DNA from: Methylocystis sp. H62
GTDB lineage: Bacteria > Pseudomonadota > Alphaproteobacteria > Rhizobiales > Beijerinckiaceae
NCBI RefSeq assembly: GCF_015709515.1
Contig: NZ_JADNQZ010000058.1
Location: forward strand, 518,004 to 582,003
Length of the DNA: 64,000 nucleotides
Reading direction: 5' to 3'
Shown: positions 1 through 9,679 of the stretch, one piece after another
Position numbering within the stretch: the first letter of the stretch is position 1
How the letters are laid out: each line of letters begins with the position of its first letter
Translations under genes and position numbers: made by a program
The notes under the pieces: generated by a model
Databases searched by the model: none
Told to the model about the DNA's origin: nothing
What the model saw: the letters and a program-made list of their open reading frames with translations, nothing else

Positions 1-14
1 GTTGCGACGCGCGA

Positions 15-446
15 TTATTCGATGGGTTCCTCGATGACGGGCAGGCCCGACACATCCTGCGTTTGCTGCGACAGGTCATAAGTCACGGTTGTGATTTCGG
101 GGCACCTTTTGCAAGCTGCTTCGCCCTCCTGGAAATGCCAGCGGCACTCCTTCCGGATCGCGCATGGCGGCAAACTGGCGACCGCCGCAGGAAGCATTTT
201 CACGACTCGCGACGCCAATTGGCAATCGGCGCCGTCGAAGTGCGGACATTTATGCTCAGCGCAGGTCGCCGCGAGCCGAAACACTTCGGTCGGCTTTAAC
301 GGGGCGGATAGGGCAAGGACCTCGGGCGTCGCAGGAAAACGTTCGTTCAAATATTCGACGACGGGACTCGGCCCGCTTTGTTGAACGACGCCCAAGACCA
401 TCGCTCGATCCATGCCCGGCTGCGCGCTCGGACAAAGTTTCGACAT
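15..446 (-). CDS. Cysteine-rich hypothetical protein
   Basis: Protein of 143 residues, function not recognised. Eight cysteines, seven of them in two groups: a C-x4-C-x7-C group (TCAEHKCPHFDGADC) near residues 61-75 and a C-x5-C-x10-C-x2-C group near residues 95-115, the latter with an adjacent Trp-His. This spacing suggests a metal- or Fe-S-binding module, by inference only. There is no signal peptide or membrane segment. It lies 17 bp downstream of the leftward gene at 464-799, so the two probably form an operon that may continue beyond the left edge of the window. Confidence 0.6.
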   Translation of the reverse strand: MSKLCPSAQPGMDRAMVLGVVQQSGPSPVVEYLNERFPATPEVLALSAPLKPTEVFRLAATCAEHKCPHFDGADCQLASRVVKMLPAAVASLPPCAIRKECRWHFQEGEAACKRCPEITTVTYDLSQQTQDVSGLPVIEEPIE

Positions 447-463
447 GGTCTTTGATCCACCAG

Positions 464-799
464 CTACTTCTGTTCGAGATGAATAATTTCCGGAAGGACG
501 GGGATGCCGACAATAATGTGGCGACCAATGGAATAGACCGCGCCGCCACGTTCGCCGCCATGTTCGCCCGCGAATGCTCCCAGATGGCCTGCGATGTCGT
601 TGGCGAGCGCCTGAGTCTCGGCAAGCGTGACCTGTGAAGCGATCGCCTCCGGAACGGGAATGCCGCGAATTAAATACGACACCGAAATGGCGTTAGGCGC
701 CTCCAGTTTGAATTTTGAATGTTTCTCGCTCGCGGCCTTCACGGCGGCCTGAACGGATTCGGTGAACTTGCTTAAGGAAATGGAAACGGGCTTTTTCAT
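464..799 (-). CDS. Hypothetical protein, partner of the Cys-rich protein
   Basis: Protein of 111 residues with no recognised domain. It starts with a Lys/Ser-rich amphipathic stretch, contains the related phrases RGIPVPE near residue 45 and VGIPVLPE near residue 98, and has a Gly/Glu/His-rich stretch (GEHGGERGG) between them. It has no cysteine and no signal peptide. It is the first gene of the leftward pair with the cysteine-rich ORF at 15-446, 17 bp apart. The coding call rests on tight spacing and normal codon use; function is unknown. The roughly 200 bp upstream (800-1013) holds no convincing gene and probably contains its promoter. Confidence 0.5.
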   Translation of the reverse strand: MKKPVSISLSKFTESVQAAVKAASEKHSKFKLEAPNAISVSYLIRGIPVPEAIASQVTLAETQALANDIAGHLGAFAGEHGGERGGAVYSIGRHIIVGIPVLPEIIHLEQK

Positions 800-1013
800 T
801 CCGAAACCTCTGCGTAATGAAACTTACGGGCAAATCCGACAAGGCAAAAAGATCGTCGTAGACAGCCGAGCCATCAGCAACGCCAAGCTAAATTGGACGC
901 ACGCAAAATTGAATGTACCTTTGGATACATGCGCGCGCTTTTTACACGCGTCGCTTTCATCCGCGGTTTCGTTCACATCGAGTCGGCGCGAATTCTTATC
1001 GCGCCGCGCGCTT

Positions 1014-1487
1014 CTAATGCACCGTTCGCCCGTGCATCTCGCAACCGAGCCCGGCCGCGCGCGCCGCCTCCTGCACCTTGTCGTGGGCCTTTTTCACCTT
1101 GTCGAAATCGCCGCGTAGCGCCTTGAGCGCGTTGCGCTCCTGACTGATTTCCTCGGCGGTTCGGAACGCCAGTCGACGCAGGAGCGGCAAGGGCGGGCAC
1201 CAGCCCTGCAGCGCGTGCTGGAGAAGGAAGCCGCTCACCAGAACCGGCAGCGCCAGCCAGCGGCGATCCGACGTCAAGCCGAGCGCAAGTCCAGCGAGCG
1301 CCACGGAGGCGGCGTTGGCTTCGAGCGCCCGCTCGATATCCCACTCCCGGTCGAGCTCCTCCAGACGGTCGTCGATCTTCTCCGGGTGTTTGGCGAAGTG
1401 AGACAGCCGCGCCTGCGTTTCCTTACGAATGGCGCGATTGATGTCCTCATCGGTGTTTTGTGCAACGCGAGCGACCGTGGTCGGCAT
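1014..1487 (-). CDS. YgaP-like (DUF2892-type) membrane protein
   Basis: Protein of 157 residues. A hydrophilic N-terminus (about 50 residues, [17 protein letters not shown]) leads into two closely spaced hydrophobic segments near residues 58-72 and 77-92, followed by [16 protein letters not shown], which matches the YgaP/DUF2892 pattern of a short two-helix membrane hairpin. The C-terminal 45 residues are charged and helical, ending in a single Cys and two His. A strong GGAGG ribosome binding site sits just upstream of the ATG. It is divergent from purA. The biochemical role is unknown; some relatives are fused to rhodanese domains, which are absent here. Confidence 0.65.
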   Translation of the reverse strand: MPTTVARVAQNTDEDINRAIRKETQARLSHFAKHPEKIDDRLEELDREWDIERALEANAASVALAGLALGLTSDRRWLALPVLVSGFLLQHALQGWCPPLPLLRRLAFRTAEEISQERNALKALRGDFDKVKKAHDKVQEAARAAGLGCEMHGRTVH

Positions 1488-1591
1488 GCATTCTACCTCC
1501 CCTTATTTGTTTCCAACCGAAAAGGCGGCTCGAAGTTCCTGCTCGCGGGCCGGCTGGCCGGGCCTTTACCGCCCCGGCGGCATGCGCTAAA

Positions 1592-1636
1592 CCCCGGCGG
1601 TAACGAGCCCCGGCGTTACCGCGCGGGGCTTTTTCT
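1592..1636 (+). terminator. Terminator-like hairpin in the purA leader
   Basis: A stem of nine pairs (1597-1605 with 1614-1622), extended by CCCC/GGGG (1592-1595 with 1625-1628), closes an 8-nt loop and is followed by CTTTTTCTATTT. The loop sequence AGCCCCG (1606-1612) can instead pair with CGGGGCT (1624-1630), so two mutually exclusive stems are possible. It stands about 25 bp before purA, and no rightward gene lies upstream in the window. It could be an attenuator for purA or the leftover terminator of a lost upstream gene. Confidence 0.5.
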
Positions 1637-1658
1637 ATTTGGAGATCGAGATACGGCC

Positions 1659-2954
<1,296 letters not shown>

Positions 2955-3008
2955 GCGCACACCCTCCTTTCGCAAACCGGGTGTTCCCAGTTTGCGCATA
3001 TAGAATGG

Positions 3009-3195
3009 CCAAAGTCGGCAACAGCCGACTTTGGCAGGGGGAGCGTCGGCGCGAAGCGCCGGGGTGGGGTGGAGCCGCGTCGTAAAAGATTGTCGTTAGA
3101 TGCGCGGTTCGGTGCGCGCTTCTGACCGACTCATTCGGGGTGTCCCCACCCCGCATTGCTTCGCAATGCGACCCTCCCCCTTCAGGGGAGGGTGA
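3009..3195. repeat. Palindromic repeat cluster between purA and the DUF2948 gene
   Basis: The 343-bp gap 2955-3297 holds no gene but several palindromes. CCAAAGTCGGC (3009-3019) pairs with GCCGACTTTGG (3024-3034). The unit about 3037-3070 (GGGGGAGCGTCGG...CGGGGTGGGG) recurs in inverted, slightly diverged form at about 3144-3183 (CCCCACCCCGCATTG...CCCTCCCCC), each with a small internal stem around GAAG or CTTC. A GGGGAGGGTG stretch follows. The arrangement resembles REP/BIME-type intergenic elements and could also terminate purA transcription. Confidence 0.6.
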
Positions 3196-3297
3196 GTTAC
3201 GCGCTACGCGGCCGCATGGGTTGCCTGAACGGCCATGTGCGGCGCGGGCTTGCGTCCCCCCGGGCCCTTCGCCATATCGGGCGAAGGAGGAGAGGAT

Positions 3298-3786
3298 ATG
3301 GAACCACCCAATCGACCTTGTGAGTTCGCCTTGCGCCTGCATGCGCTCGACAGTGAAGATCTTTCGCTCCTCTCGGCGCATCTGCAGGACGCGCTGGTGC
3401 GCGTCGGCGACATCGCCTTTCTTGCCGACAAGCGCCGGTTCGCCATGGTCGGGTCGCGGTTCGACTGGGCCGCTGAACTTGACGGCCGGCTGGAGCGCTG
3501 CCGCTGCGGCCTCCATTTCGAGGGCGTGCAGCGCGTGCGCTGCCAGCGTATCTGCCGCGACCAGCCCGACGCGATCCTCGAACTTCTGGCGGTCACCTTC
3601 GAGCCCGACCCCGAGCCGCCGTCGGGCGTCATCCGGCTGTTTTTCGCCGGGGGCGCGTCGATCGCGCTCGACGTCGAATGCGTCGAGGCGCAACTTTGCG
3701 ACGTCGGTCCGCGCTGGAAGGTCGCCGCCCGGCCGAGCCATGATTTCAGCGGCGAACTTGACGAGCACGCTCCCCGAGGGCCATGA
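3298..3786 (+). CDS. DUF2948 family protein
   Basis: Small cytoplasmic protein of 162 residues matching the alphaproteobacterial DUF2948 family: RLHALDSEDLSLLSAHLQDA near the N-terminus, the RRFAMVGSRFDWA segment, an HFEGVQRVRCQRI segment and a C-terminal IALDVECVEAQLCDVG. Function is unknown. The ATG at 3298 is chosen because GGAGGAGAGG lies just upstream; a longer reading from 3235 crosses the repeat region. It sits 28 bp before hisD, an arrangement conserved in Rhizobiales, so it is probably co-transcribed with hisD and the UPF0262 gene. Confidence 0.85.
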   Translation: MEPPNRPCEFALRLHALDSEDLSLLSAHLQDALVRVGDIAFLADKRRFAMVGSRFDWAAELDGRLERCRCGLHFEGVQRVRCQRICRDQPDAILELLAVTFEPDPEPPSGVIRLFFAGGASIALDVECVEAQLCDVGPRWKVAARPSHDFSGELDEHAPRGP

Positions 3787-3814
3787 CAGCCGGACTTCCC
3801 GGCTGGAGAGGATC

Positions 3815-5116
3815 ATGACCCTGCGTTTGGACGCTGCGGCGCCCGATTTCGAACAGCGTTTCGCGTCGCTGCTCGCTATGAAGCGCGAGGCGTCGCAGGA
3901 TGTCGACGACACAGTGCGCGGCATCATCGAGGACGTCGTCGCCCGCGGCGACGCGGCGCTTGTCGACTATTCCAAGCGCTTCGACCGCATCGACCTTGAG
4001 GCGACCGGCATCGCCGTCTCCCGCGAGGAGGTCGCCGCGGCGGAAGCCAAATGCTCCGCCGAGCAGCTCGCGGCCCTCGATCTCGCGCTCGATCGCATCA
4101 CCACCTTCCACGAGCGGCAGAAGCCGCAGGATCTGCGGTTTCGGGACGCCGCCGGCGTCGAACTCGGCTGGCGCTGGACTCCGCTCGACTCGGTGGGCCT
4201 CTACGTGCCCGGCGGCACCGCCGCCTATCCGTCTTCCGTGCTGATGAACGTCGTGCCGGCGAAGGTCGCCGGCGTGAAGCGCATCGTCATGGTGGTTCCG
4301 ACGCCCGGCGGCCATGTGGAGCCGCTGGTGCTCGCCGCCGCCAAGCGCTCCGGCATCGACGAGATCTATCGCGTCGGCGGCGCGCAAGCGGTGGCGGCGC
4401 TGGCCTATGGCACGAAGACGATTGCGCCCGTCGTCAAGATCGTCGGCCCGGGCAACGCCTGGGTGGCGGCGGCGAAACGCCGCGTCTTTGGTCAGGTCGG
4501 CATCGACATGATCGCCGGCCCTTCTGAAGTCCTGATCCTCGCCGACGCGACCGCCAATCCCGACTGGATCGCGGCCGATTTGCTTGCACAGGCCGAGCAT
4601 GACGAATCCGCGCAGTCGATTCTGATCACCGACGACGCGGCGCTGGCCGACGCGGTCGTCGCCGCCGTCGAACGGCATCTCTCGACGCTTTCACGCAAGG
4701 AGATCGCCGGCGCCTCCTGGCGCGACTATGGCGCGACGATCGTCGTGAAGACGCTCGCCGACGCGCTTCCGCTCGCCGACCGCATCGCCGCCGAACATCT
4801 CGAAATCATCAGCGAAGACGCCGAGGACCTCGCCGCGCGCGTTTCCAACGCCGGCGCCATCTTCATCGGCGCCTATACGCCGGAAGCCGTCGGCGATTAT
4901 GTCGGCGGCTCGAACCATGTGCTGCCGACGGCGCGCTCGGCGCGCTTTTCGTCGGGTCTGAGCGTGCTCGACTTCGTCAAGCGCACGTCGATCCTGAAAT
5001 GCGACGCTGACTCGCTGCGCGCCATCGGCGCCGCCGCCGTCACCCTCGGCGAAGCCGAAGGCTTGCAAGCCCATGCGCGTTCGGTGTCGATCCGCCTCAA
5101 TCAGCTCGAGGCGTGA
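3815..5116 (+). CDS. hisD: Histidinol dehydrogenase
   Basis: Catalyses the last two steps of histidine synthesis, oxidising L-histidinol to L-histidine with two NAD+, as a zinc enzyme in the cytoplasm. The protein is 433 residues, normal for HisD. It carries the [17 protein letters not shown] block, [15 protein letters not shown], the signature [15 protein letters not shown], the zinc/active-site stretch [12 protein letters not shown] and the C-terminal [19 protein letters not shown]. The ATG at 3815 has GGAGAGGATC upstream. Its stop overlaps the GTG of the UPF0262 gene (GTGA), so the two are translationally coupled. Confidence 0.97.
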   Translation: MTLRLDAAAPDFEQRFASLLAMKREASQDVDDTVRGIIEDVVARGDAALVDYSKRFDRIDLEATGIAVSREEVAAAEAKCSAEQLAALDLALDRITTFHERQKPQDLRFRDAAGVELGWRWTPLDSVGLYVPGGTAAYPSSVLMNVVPAKVAGVKRIVMVVPTPGGHVEPLVLAAAKRSGIDEIYRVGGAQAVAALAYGTKTIAPVVKIVGPGNAWVAAAKRRVFGQVGIDMIAGPSEVLILADATANPDWIAADLLAQAEHDESAQSILITDDAALADAVVAAVERHLSTLSRKEIAGASWRDYGATIVVKTLADALPLADRIAAEHLEIISEDAEDLAARVSNAGAIFIGAYTPEAVGDYVGGSNHVLPTARSARFSSGLSVLDFVKRTSILKCDADSLRAIGAAAVTLGEAEGLQAHARSVSIRLNQLEA

Positions 5117-5598
5117 GGGTGGACTCAAGCGAGTCGAAGCGGCTGATCTCCGTCACGCTCGACGAAAACTCGATCGGCCGCGGCTCGGCGGATCAGGAGC
5201 ATGAGCGCGCCATCGCGATCTATGATCTCATCGAGGAAAACAGTTTCGCGCTGATTGGCCATCACGGCGGACCTTATGACCTGCTGATCTCGCTCGTTGA
5301 CGCCAAACTGGTTTTTAAGATTTGCGACGCGGACGGCGTCTGTCTCGTCACGCACATTCTCTCGCTGACGCCCTTCAGGCGCATTCTCAAAGATTATTTC
5401 ATGATCTGCGAAAGCTATTACGCGGCGATCCGCCATGCGACCCCGAGCAGGATCGAGGCGATCGACATGGGGCGTCGCGGCCTCCATAACGAAGGCGCGC
5501 AGCTGCTCCTTGAACGCTTGAAAGGCAAGATCGACACCGATCAGGATACGGCGCGCCGCATCTTCACGCTGATTACGGCGCTGCACTGGAAGGGCTGA
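5113..5598 (+). CDS. UPF0262 family protein
   Basis: Protein of 161 residues matching the alphaproteobacterial UPF0262 family: [20 protein letters not shown] at the N-terminus, [16 protein letters not shown], then [19 protein letters not shown] and [20 protein letters not shown]. No catalytic motif is evident; function is unknown. It starts with GTG at 5113, overlapping the hisD stop by 4 bp, and the hisD-UPF0262 coupling is a widely conserved arrangement. In relatives the next gene is usually the low-molecular-weight phosphatase; here another gene is inserted between them. Confidence 0.9.
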   Translation: MRVDSSESKRLISVTLDENSIGRGSADQEHERAIAIYDLIEENSFALIGHHGGPYDLLISLVDAKLVFKICDADGVCLVTHILSLTPFRRILKDYFMICESYYAAIRHATPSRIEAIDMGRRGLHNEGAQLLLERLKGKIDTDQDTARRIFTLITALHWKG

Positions 5599-5681
5599 GC
5601 GCCGCGCTCGGTCGCCAAGGATGAGAGCGCTGCGCGGCGCAGCGCTCGGCGCTGTCACATTGTCATCATGGAATCATCCGC

Positions 5682-7109
5682 ATGGGCAAAAGTAATTCGG
5701 ATCATTTCGCCGAGCTGCGGCTGTCGATGGAAGCGGACGGGGGCGAACTGCTCCGCGCCTTCGTTCGCGAAGCGTCGCTGGTCGAAGGGGTTCCGCCGAT
5801 GACCGCGAGCCTGATCGCCGCCGACGCCGCGCAAACATGGCAGATTCTATGCGGGTCGCGCACGAGCGCCGAGCGCGCCGCGGTTCTTCTGTCCTCTTCC
5901 AAGGGCGAGGCGCGCGCACGGATTCTGCTCAACGGCCATTCCCGGTTTTCCGCCGTCGTTGGTTCGCTCAGCGCGCAGCTGCGGCGAGATGCGGGATTAT
6001 CCTACCGGGAACGCGGCGTCGACGGATGGGAGATCACGATCTATCGCGGTTTCGACCCCTCTCGTGAAGCGGCGGAACATAACGAAGAGCCGATTTCCGA
6101 AGCCGCGGAGACCACGGAAACGGTGCGGATCGACGTGCCGCAGCAGAGCGATTCGGCGGCGATCGCCCGCTGCTTTCTGGCGGTCTACGGACACAATTAC
6201 GTTCACCGGGAAGTCTTTTCTCCGCATCGCTATTGGCGGAAGGTCGAAAGCGGAGAGCTCATTCCGGTCGTGACCCGCGATGCGCGCGGCGAGGTCATCG
6301 GCCATGTCGCGCTCGAGCGCGAGCCCGGCGCGGCGATCGCCGAACGCGGCGAAGCGGTCGTGCTTCCGTCGTACAGGGGACGTCATCTCCTGGAGCGCAT
6401 GACGGAGCGGCTGACCGACGAGGCCGCCAAGCTCGGGCTCGTCGGGATCTACGCCGAGCCGGTGACGACGCATACATTCTCGCAGCGCAATGACGAGCGG
6501 GCTGGCATGCCGACATGCGCGATCCTGCTCGGGGCGGCGTCCGAGTCGCTGCATTCCAAAGACTTGCCTGTGCCGACGGCCGGACAGCGCCAGAGTTTTC
6601 TGCTGACGTTCCGCTTCCTGGCGACGGCGCGGGCATGCGAGATCGTCGCCCCTCCGGCGTATCGCGACGTCATGACGACGACATACGGCCGTCTCGGCGT
6701 TGGCGTTTCGCTACGCGAGAGCGGAACGCCAACAGAGACTCGGTCGATGACGAGCGTCATGGTCAACCCATGGGGCTATGGCAGGATTCGCTTCGAGACG
6801 ATTGGATCGAACGCCAGCATTGAATTGAGCCAGGCGGTGAGCGACGTCAGCGGCCTCGGCGCGCGCGCCGTGCAGCTTTCCGCGCATGTCGACGACCCGG
6901 GCTTGCCGCTCCTGGTTGAGAGCGCGCGCCGCCAGGGATTTTTCTATTGCGGGCTGGCGCCAGCCTTCTCCGAAGGCCGAGATCTGCTGCTGATGCAGCA
7001 TGTGAGCGAGCCGCTCGACATCAATGAGCTGCAATTGTTCACGGACCAGACGAAGGAGCTTGCGGCGTTCATCGAACGAGACCGTCAGTCAGCGCAAAGC
7101 CAGCGATGA
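5682..7109 (+). CDS. ATPase-like / GNAT acetyltransferase two-domain protein
   Basis: Protein of 475 residues. Residues about 20-125 resemble the anti-sigma-factor type of HATPase fold (LLRAFVREASLVEGVP, then SLSAQLRRDAGL, then DGWEITIYRGFDP), but the usual N- and G-box residues are poorly conserved, so kinase activity is doubtful. After a short acidic linker, residues about 150-290 look like a GNAT N-acetyltransferase (IARCFLAVYGHNYVHREVFSP; the acetyl-CoA loop region LPSYRGRHLLERM). The last 180 residues have no clear family. It lies between UPF0262 (84 bp upstream) and the phosphatase (6 bp downstream). Substrate unknown. Confidence 0.7.
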   Translation: MGKSNSDHFAELRLSMEADGGELLRAFVREASLVEGVPPMTASLIAADAAQTWQILCGSRTSAERAAVLLSSSKGEARARILLNGHSRFSAVVGSLSAQLRRDAGLSYRERGVDGWEITIYRGFDPSREAAEHNEEPISEAAETTETVRIDVPQQSDSAAIARCFLAVYGHNYVHREVFSPHRYWRKVESGELIPVVTRDARGEVIGHVALEREPGAAIAERGEAVVLPSYRGRHLLERMTERLTDEAAKLGLVGIYAEPVTTHTFSQRNDERAGMPTCAILLGAASESLHSKDLPVPTAGQRQSFLLTFRFLATARACEIVAPPAYRDVMTTTYGRLGVGVSLRESGTPTETRSMTSVMVNPWGYGRIRFETIGSNASIELSQAVSDVSGLGARAVQLSAHVDDPGLPLLVESARRQGFFYCGLAPAFSEGRDLLLMQHVSEPLDINELQLFTDQTKELAAFIERDRQSAQSQR

Positions 7110-7115
7110 GAATGC

Positions 7116-7565
7116 GTGAGCAACGTGGCGCGCCCCCAATCCATTCTTTTCGCCTGCACGCTGAACACGGTGCGATCGCCCATGGCGGAGGCGATCGCGC
7201 GGTATTATTTCGGCCGCGAAACCTATTTCGCTTCCGCTGGCTTGAAGCGCGGCGCCCCTGACCCCTTCGCCATCGCGGCGATGGACGAGATCGGCGTCGA
7301 CATTTCAGCACATAAGCCGCACACGTTCGAAGATCTCGAAGATTCCAATTTCGATCTGATCGTGACGCTGTCGCCCGAGGCGCATCACAAGGCGCTGGAG
7401 TTTACGCGCACGATGGCCGTCGACGTCGTCTACTGGCCGACGCCCGACGCGACCGCCGCGCAGGGCTCGCGCGAGGCCATTCTCGACGCCTATCGCGACG
7501 TGCGCGAGCGGCTGACAGCGCGGATCAAGGATCTGCTCGGACACGGTCCGCCGCTGAGCGGATGA
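7116..7565 (+). CDS. Low-molecular-weight phosphatase family protein
   Basis: Protein of 149 residues with the low-molecular-weight tyrosine phosphatase fold. The active-site loop near the N-terminus reads FACTLNTVRSPMAEA, a C-x5-R-S motif (CTLNTVRS), and a C-terminal VVYWPTPDAT supplies the expected general-acid aspartate region. It starts with GTG at 7116, six bases after the preceding stop, so it is probably co-transcribed. It is the conserved follower of hisD-UPF0262 in many Rhizobiales. An arsenate reductase role is possible from the fold, but the genuine arsC of this window is at 41825-42352. Confidence 0.85.
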   Translation: MSNVARPQSILFACTLNTVRSPMAEAIARYYFGRETYFASAGLKRGAPDPFAIAAMDEIGVDISAHKPHTFEDLEDSNFDLIVTLSPEAHHKALEFTRTMAVDVVYWPTPDATAAQGSREAILDAYRDVRERLTARIKDLLGHGPPLSG

Positions 7566-7592
7566 TTACGTGTCTGGTGTCTTCCGCTACGT

Positions 7593-7690
7593 CATTCCCG
7601 ACGCGCGAAGCGCGATCGGGAATCCACAGTTGCGACGCAGAGAGGATTTGCTCTGGATTCCCGGTCAGGCCTTCGGCCTGCCGGGAAGGA
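7593..7690. repeat. Double-hairpin intergenic palindromic element
   Basis: Two palindromes in the 149-bp gap between convergent genes. ATTCCCGA (7594-7601) pairs with TCGGGAAT (7616-7623) around an inner CGCGC/GCGCG stem; a second stem at about 7657-7687 pairs TTCCCGGTCAGGCC with GGCCTGCCGGGAA. The GGAATCCA and TGGATTCC words between them also pair. This is the look of a REP-like dispersed element and it may serve as a bidirectional terminator. Confidence 0.6.
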
Positions 7691-7714
7691 CAACCGGTTG
7701 CGTTTAGAGAAAAC

Positions 7715-8890
7715 TCAAAGAGACTGCTTCATCTGCGCGCAGAAGCGCTGCGCAAGGGCGATCAGCGCGCGGTCCGAGCCGCGTCGGCCGATGAAAGAGA
7801 GCGCAACGGGCGCATCGCTCGTCGGAAGGGGAATGCTGATTTGCGGCAGGCCAAAGAAGCTCGCGATCAGAAACAGACGCATCATCTGATAGCGCTTGGC
7901 GTCGAGCGTCTCCTCGCTTTCGGTGAGCAGCGGCGCGCGAAACGGCGCCGTCGGCGACACGAGAAAGCCTTGCGAATCGAGGAGCGCGTCGATTTTCTTG
8001 CGCGCCTCCTCGCGGAAGCTTTCAGCGGCTTTCTTTTGGTCGGCCGTGACTTTCGCCGCATAGGCGAAACGCTGCTCGACGCCCTTGCCGAACGTCGGGC
8101 TGTTCGCCGAAATCCACGCGCCATGCGAGGCCCAAGCCTCGAAGGCCTGCATGTTGCGGAAATGTCCGAGCGCCGTCTTAAAGAAGTCGTCGCCGAGCGT
8201 CGCTTCGCGCCAGGAGCCGAACGCCTTCAGAGCGTCGACGGGATCCGCCGCCGCCGAAGCGAAATCCATTCCGACTCCCGAGAAGGCGTCGGTGAGCAGC
8301 ACGGCTTCTTTGAGCTCGGCGTTCTCCGCGTTTTCCGGCAACAACGCCTCGCCGACAGAGGCCATGACGCCGATGTCGCGGGCGAACCAGCCGATGGCGT
8401 CGAAGGACGGCGCAAGCGGAATGATTCCATCCATCGGCGCTGCGCCGTGCGATGTGCGGAAGCCAAAAACCCCGCAGAACGCCGCCGGCGCGCGGCAGGA
8501 GCCGGCGGTGTCGGTGCCGATGGCGAAATTGACGAGCCCGGCGGCGACCGCGACCGCAGAGCCTGAAGACGAGCCGCCGGGGTGCCGATTTTGCGCGGCC
8601 GGATTGATCGGCGTGCCGTAATGCGGATTGGCGCCGAGCAGGCTATAGGCCATCTCGTCCATTTGCGTCTTGCCGACGAGCCGCGCGCCCGCATCGAGCA
8701 ATCGGGCGACGACAGGGGCGTCGCGCTCGGCAGGGGCGTGGGTCGCCGCCCACTTCGGATGGCCGTTGGCCGAGACGTTTCCCGCGACGTCGATGTTCTC
8801 CTTGACGACGAAGCTCGCGCCGGAGAGGCGTCCCGGGCTTTCCGTGCTCCGGTTGAGAACGACGGACAGCGCGCCGAGATCGTCCTTCAT
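7715..8890 (-). CDS. Amidase (amidase signature family)
   Basis: Hydrolyses a carboxamide; the true substrate cannot be read from sequence. The 391-residue protein has the Ser-cisSer-Lys triad of the family: Lys in FVVKENIDVAG near residue 30, the Gly/Ser-rich stretch HPGGSSSGSAVAVAAGL near residues 103-119, and the nucleophile region AIGTDTAGSCRAPAAFCG. It is somewhat shorter than GatA and lacks its C-terminal part, and no gatC or gatB is nearby, so tRNA amidotransferase is unlikely. The gene stands alone, convergent with the phosphatase gene across a palindromic repeat. Confidence 0.9.
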   Translation of the reverse strand: MKDDLGALSVVLNRSTESPGRLSGASFVVKENIDVAGNVSANGHPKWAATHAPAERDAPVVARLLDAGARLVGKTQMDEMAYSLLGANPHYGTPINPAAQNRHPGGSSSGSAVAVAAGLVNFAIGTDTAGSCRAPAAFCGVFGFRTSHGAAPMDGIIPLAPSFDAIGWFARDIGVMASVGEALLPENAENAELKEAVLLTDAFSGVGMDFASAAADPVDALKAFGSWREATLGDDFFKTALGHFRNMQAFEAWASHGAWISANSPTFGKGVEQRFAYAAKVTADQKKAAESFREEARKKIDALLDSQGFLVSPTAPFRAPLLTESEETLDAKRYQMMRLFLIASFFGLPQISIPLPTSDAPVALSFIGRRGSDRALIALAQRFCAQMKQSL

Positions 8891-9077
8891 CGCGGCATCC
8901 TTCCTTCCGGCGGGTCTATAGGCGGGCGCGGCGGGACTCCAAATAGCGCCTGATGGGCGCGACTATACTGAAGAATGTGGCGAGACAAAATGCAGACGCC
9001 GCGGGGAGACTGCTGTTGCGCCATTCGCAGGCTTACGCCAGATTGTCCGCGCGGCGTGCGACCATTGGAGACGCAAC

Positions 9078-9173
9078 ATGGATGAGTTCGGCGGGGGCTT
9101 TATACGCAGCGTCATGATTGGCTTTGCGCTGGCTTTGGCCTTTTCCATCATCTACGTCTGGTACACGCGATAG
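9078..9173 (+). CDS. Candidate 31-residue membrane micropeptide
   Basis: A short reading frame starting with MDEFGGGFIRSVMIG and containing one hydrophobic helix (about residues 11-27) that ends VWYTR. A GGAG ribosome binding site lies 8-12 bases before the ATG. One acidic N-terminal and one basic C-terminal end fit a single-span inner-membrane peptide. It sits alone in the 318-bp gap between the amidase and DUF2269 genes. Function unknown; conservation in related genomes would be needed to accept it. Confidence 0.4.
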   Translation: MDEFGGGFIRSVMIGFALALAFSIIYVWYTR

Positions 9174-9208
9174 GAGACTGTCGCGCGTCTGGGGACGGTC
9201 GCGCGGCG

Positions 9209-9679
9209 TCAGAAGATCAGCGGCTTGGCGATCATCAGCCATATGATCGTCATAACGGCGCCGAACGCCGGAAAGCCGAAAGCGAACCACCACCAAAAAA
9301 ATTGATGGTAGATCGGCGGTAGCGGCTGGTTCGCCGCTACCGCGGCTTGTGCGATATCGCGGATACGCATCTGCATCCACACGACAGGCAACCAAAAGGC
9401 GCCGGTCAAAAGATACAGCGCGATTGACAGCGCGACCCAGCCTTCCGTGAGCGAATAGCCGGCCAGCCAGGTGAGCGCGACGCCGGTGATGGGCTGAACC
9501 ACCACGGCCGAAGTGGTAAAGACGAAGTCCGCGATCACAACGATGCGCGCCACCCCGGCGATGACCGGCACGGAGCGGGAGAAATGCGCCATCAGCATGA
9601 AGAACGCGATTCCGGCGCCGGTGCCAAGCAGAACTGCGGCGCCGATGATGTGAATGTATTTGAGGAGGAGATAAATCAC
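9209..9679 (-). CDS. DUF2269 family integral membrane protein
   Basis: Protein of 156 residues with four hydrophobic segments (near residues 2-25, 42-70, 80-103 and 128-152), beginning with the DUF2269 pattern YLLLKYIHIIGAAVLLGTGAG and containing TWLAGYSLTEGWVALSIALY. Conserved His near residue 10 and the tandem aromatic stretch FFWWWFAFGFPAFG are typical. The GTG at 9679 overlaps the stop of the upstream SDR-DoxX gene (GTGA), so the two are translationally coupled. The role is unknown; the pairing suggests a joint membrane redox function. Confidence 0.85.
   Translation of the reverse strand: MIYLLLKYIHIIGAAVLLGTGAGIAFFMLMAHFSRSVPVIAGVARIVVIADFVFTTSAVVVQPITGVALTWLAGYSLTEGWVALSIALYLLTGAFWLPVVWMQMRIRDIAQAAVAANQPLPPIYHQFFWWWFAFGFPAFGAVMTIIWLMIAKPLIF

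Noticed and set aside
7116..7565. Arsenate reductase for the hisD-linked phosphatase
   Set aside because: It has the C-x5-R loop but not the extra redox cysteines of the genuine arsC at 41825-42352, so the general family name is used.
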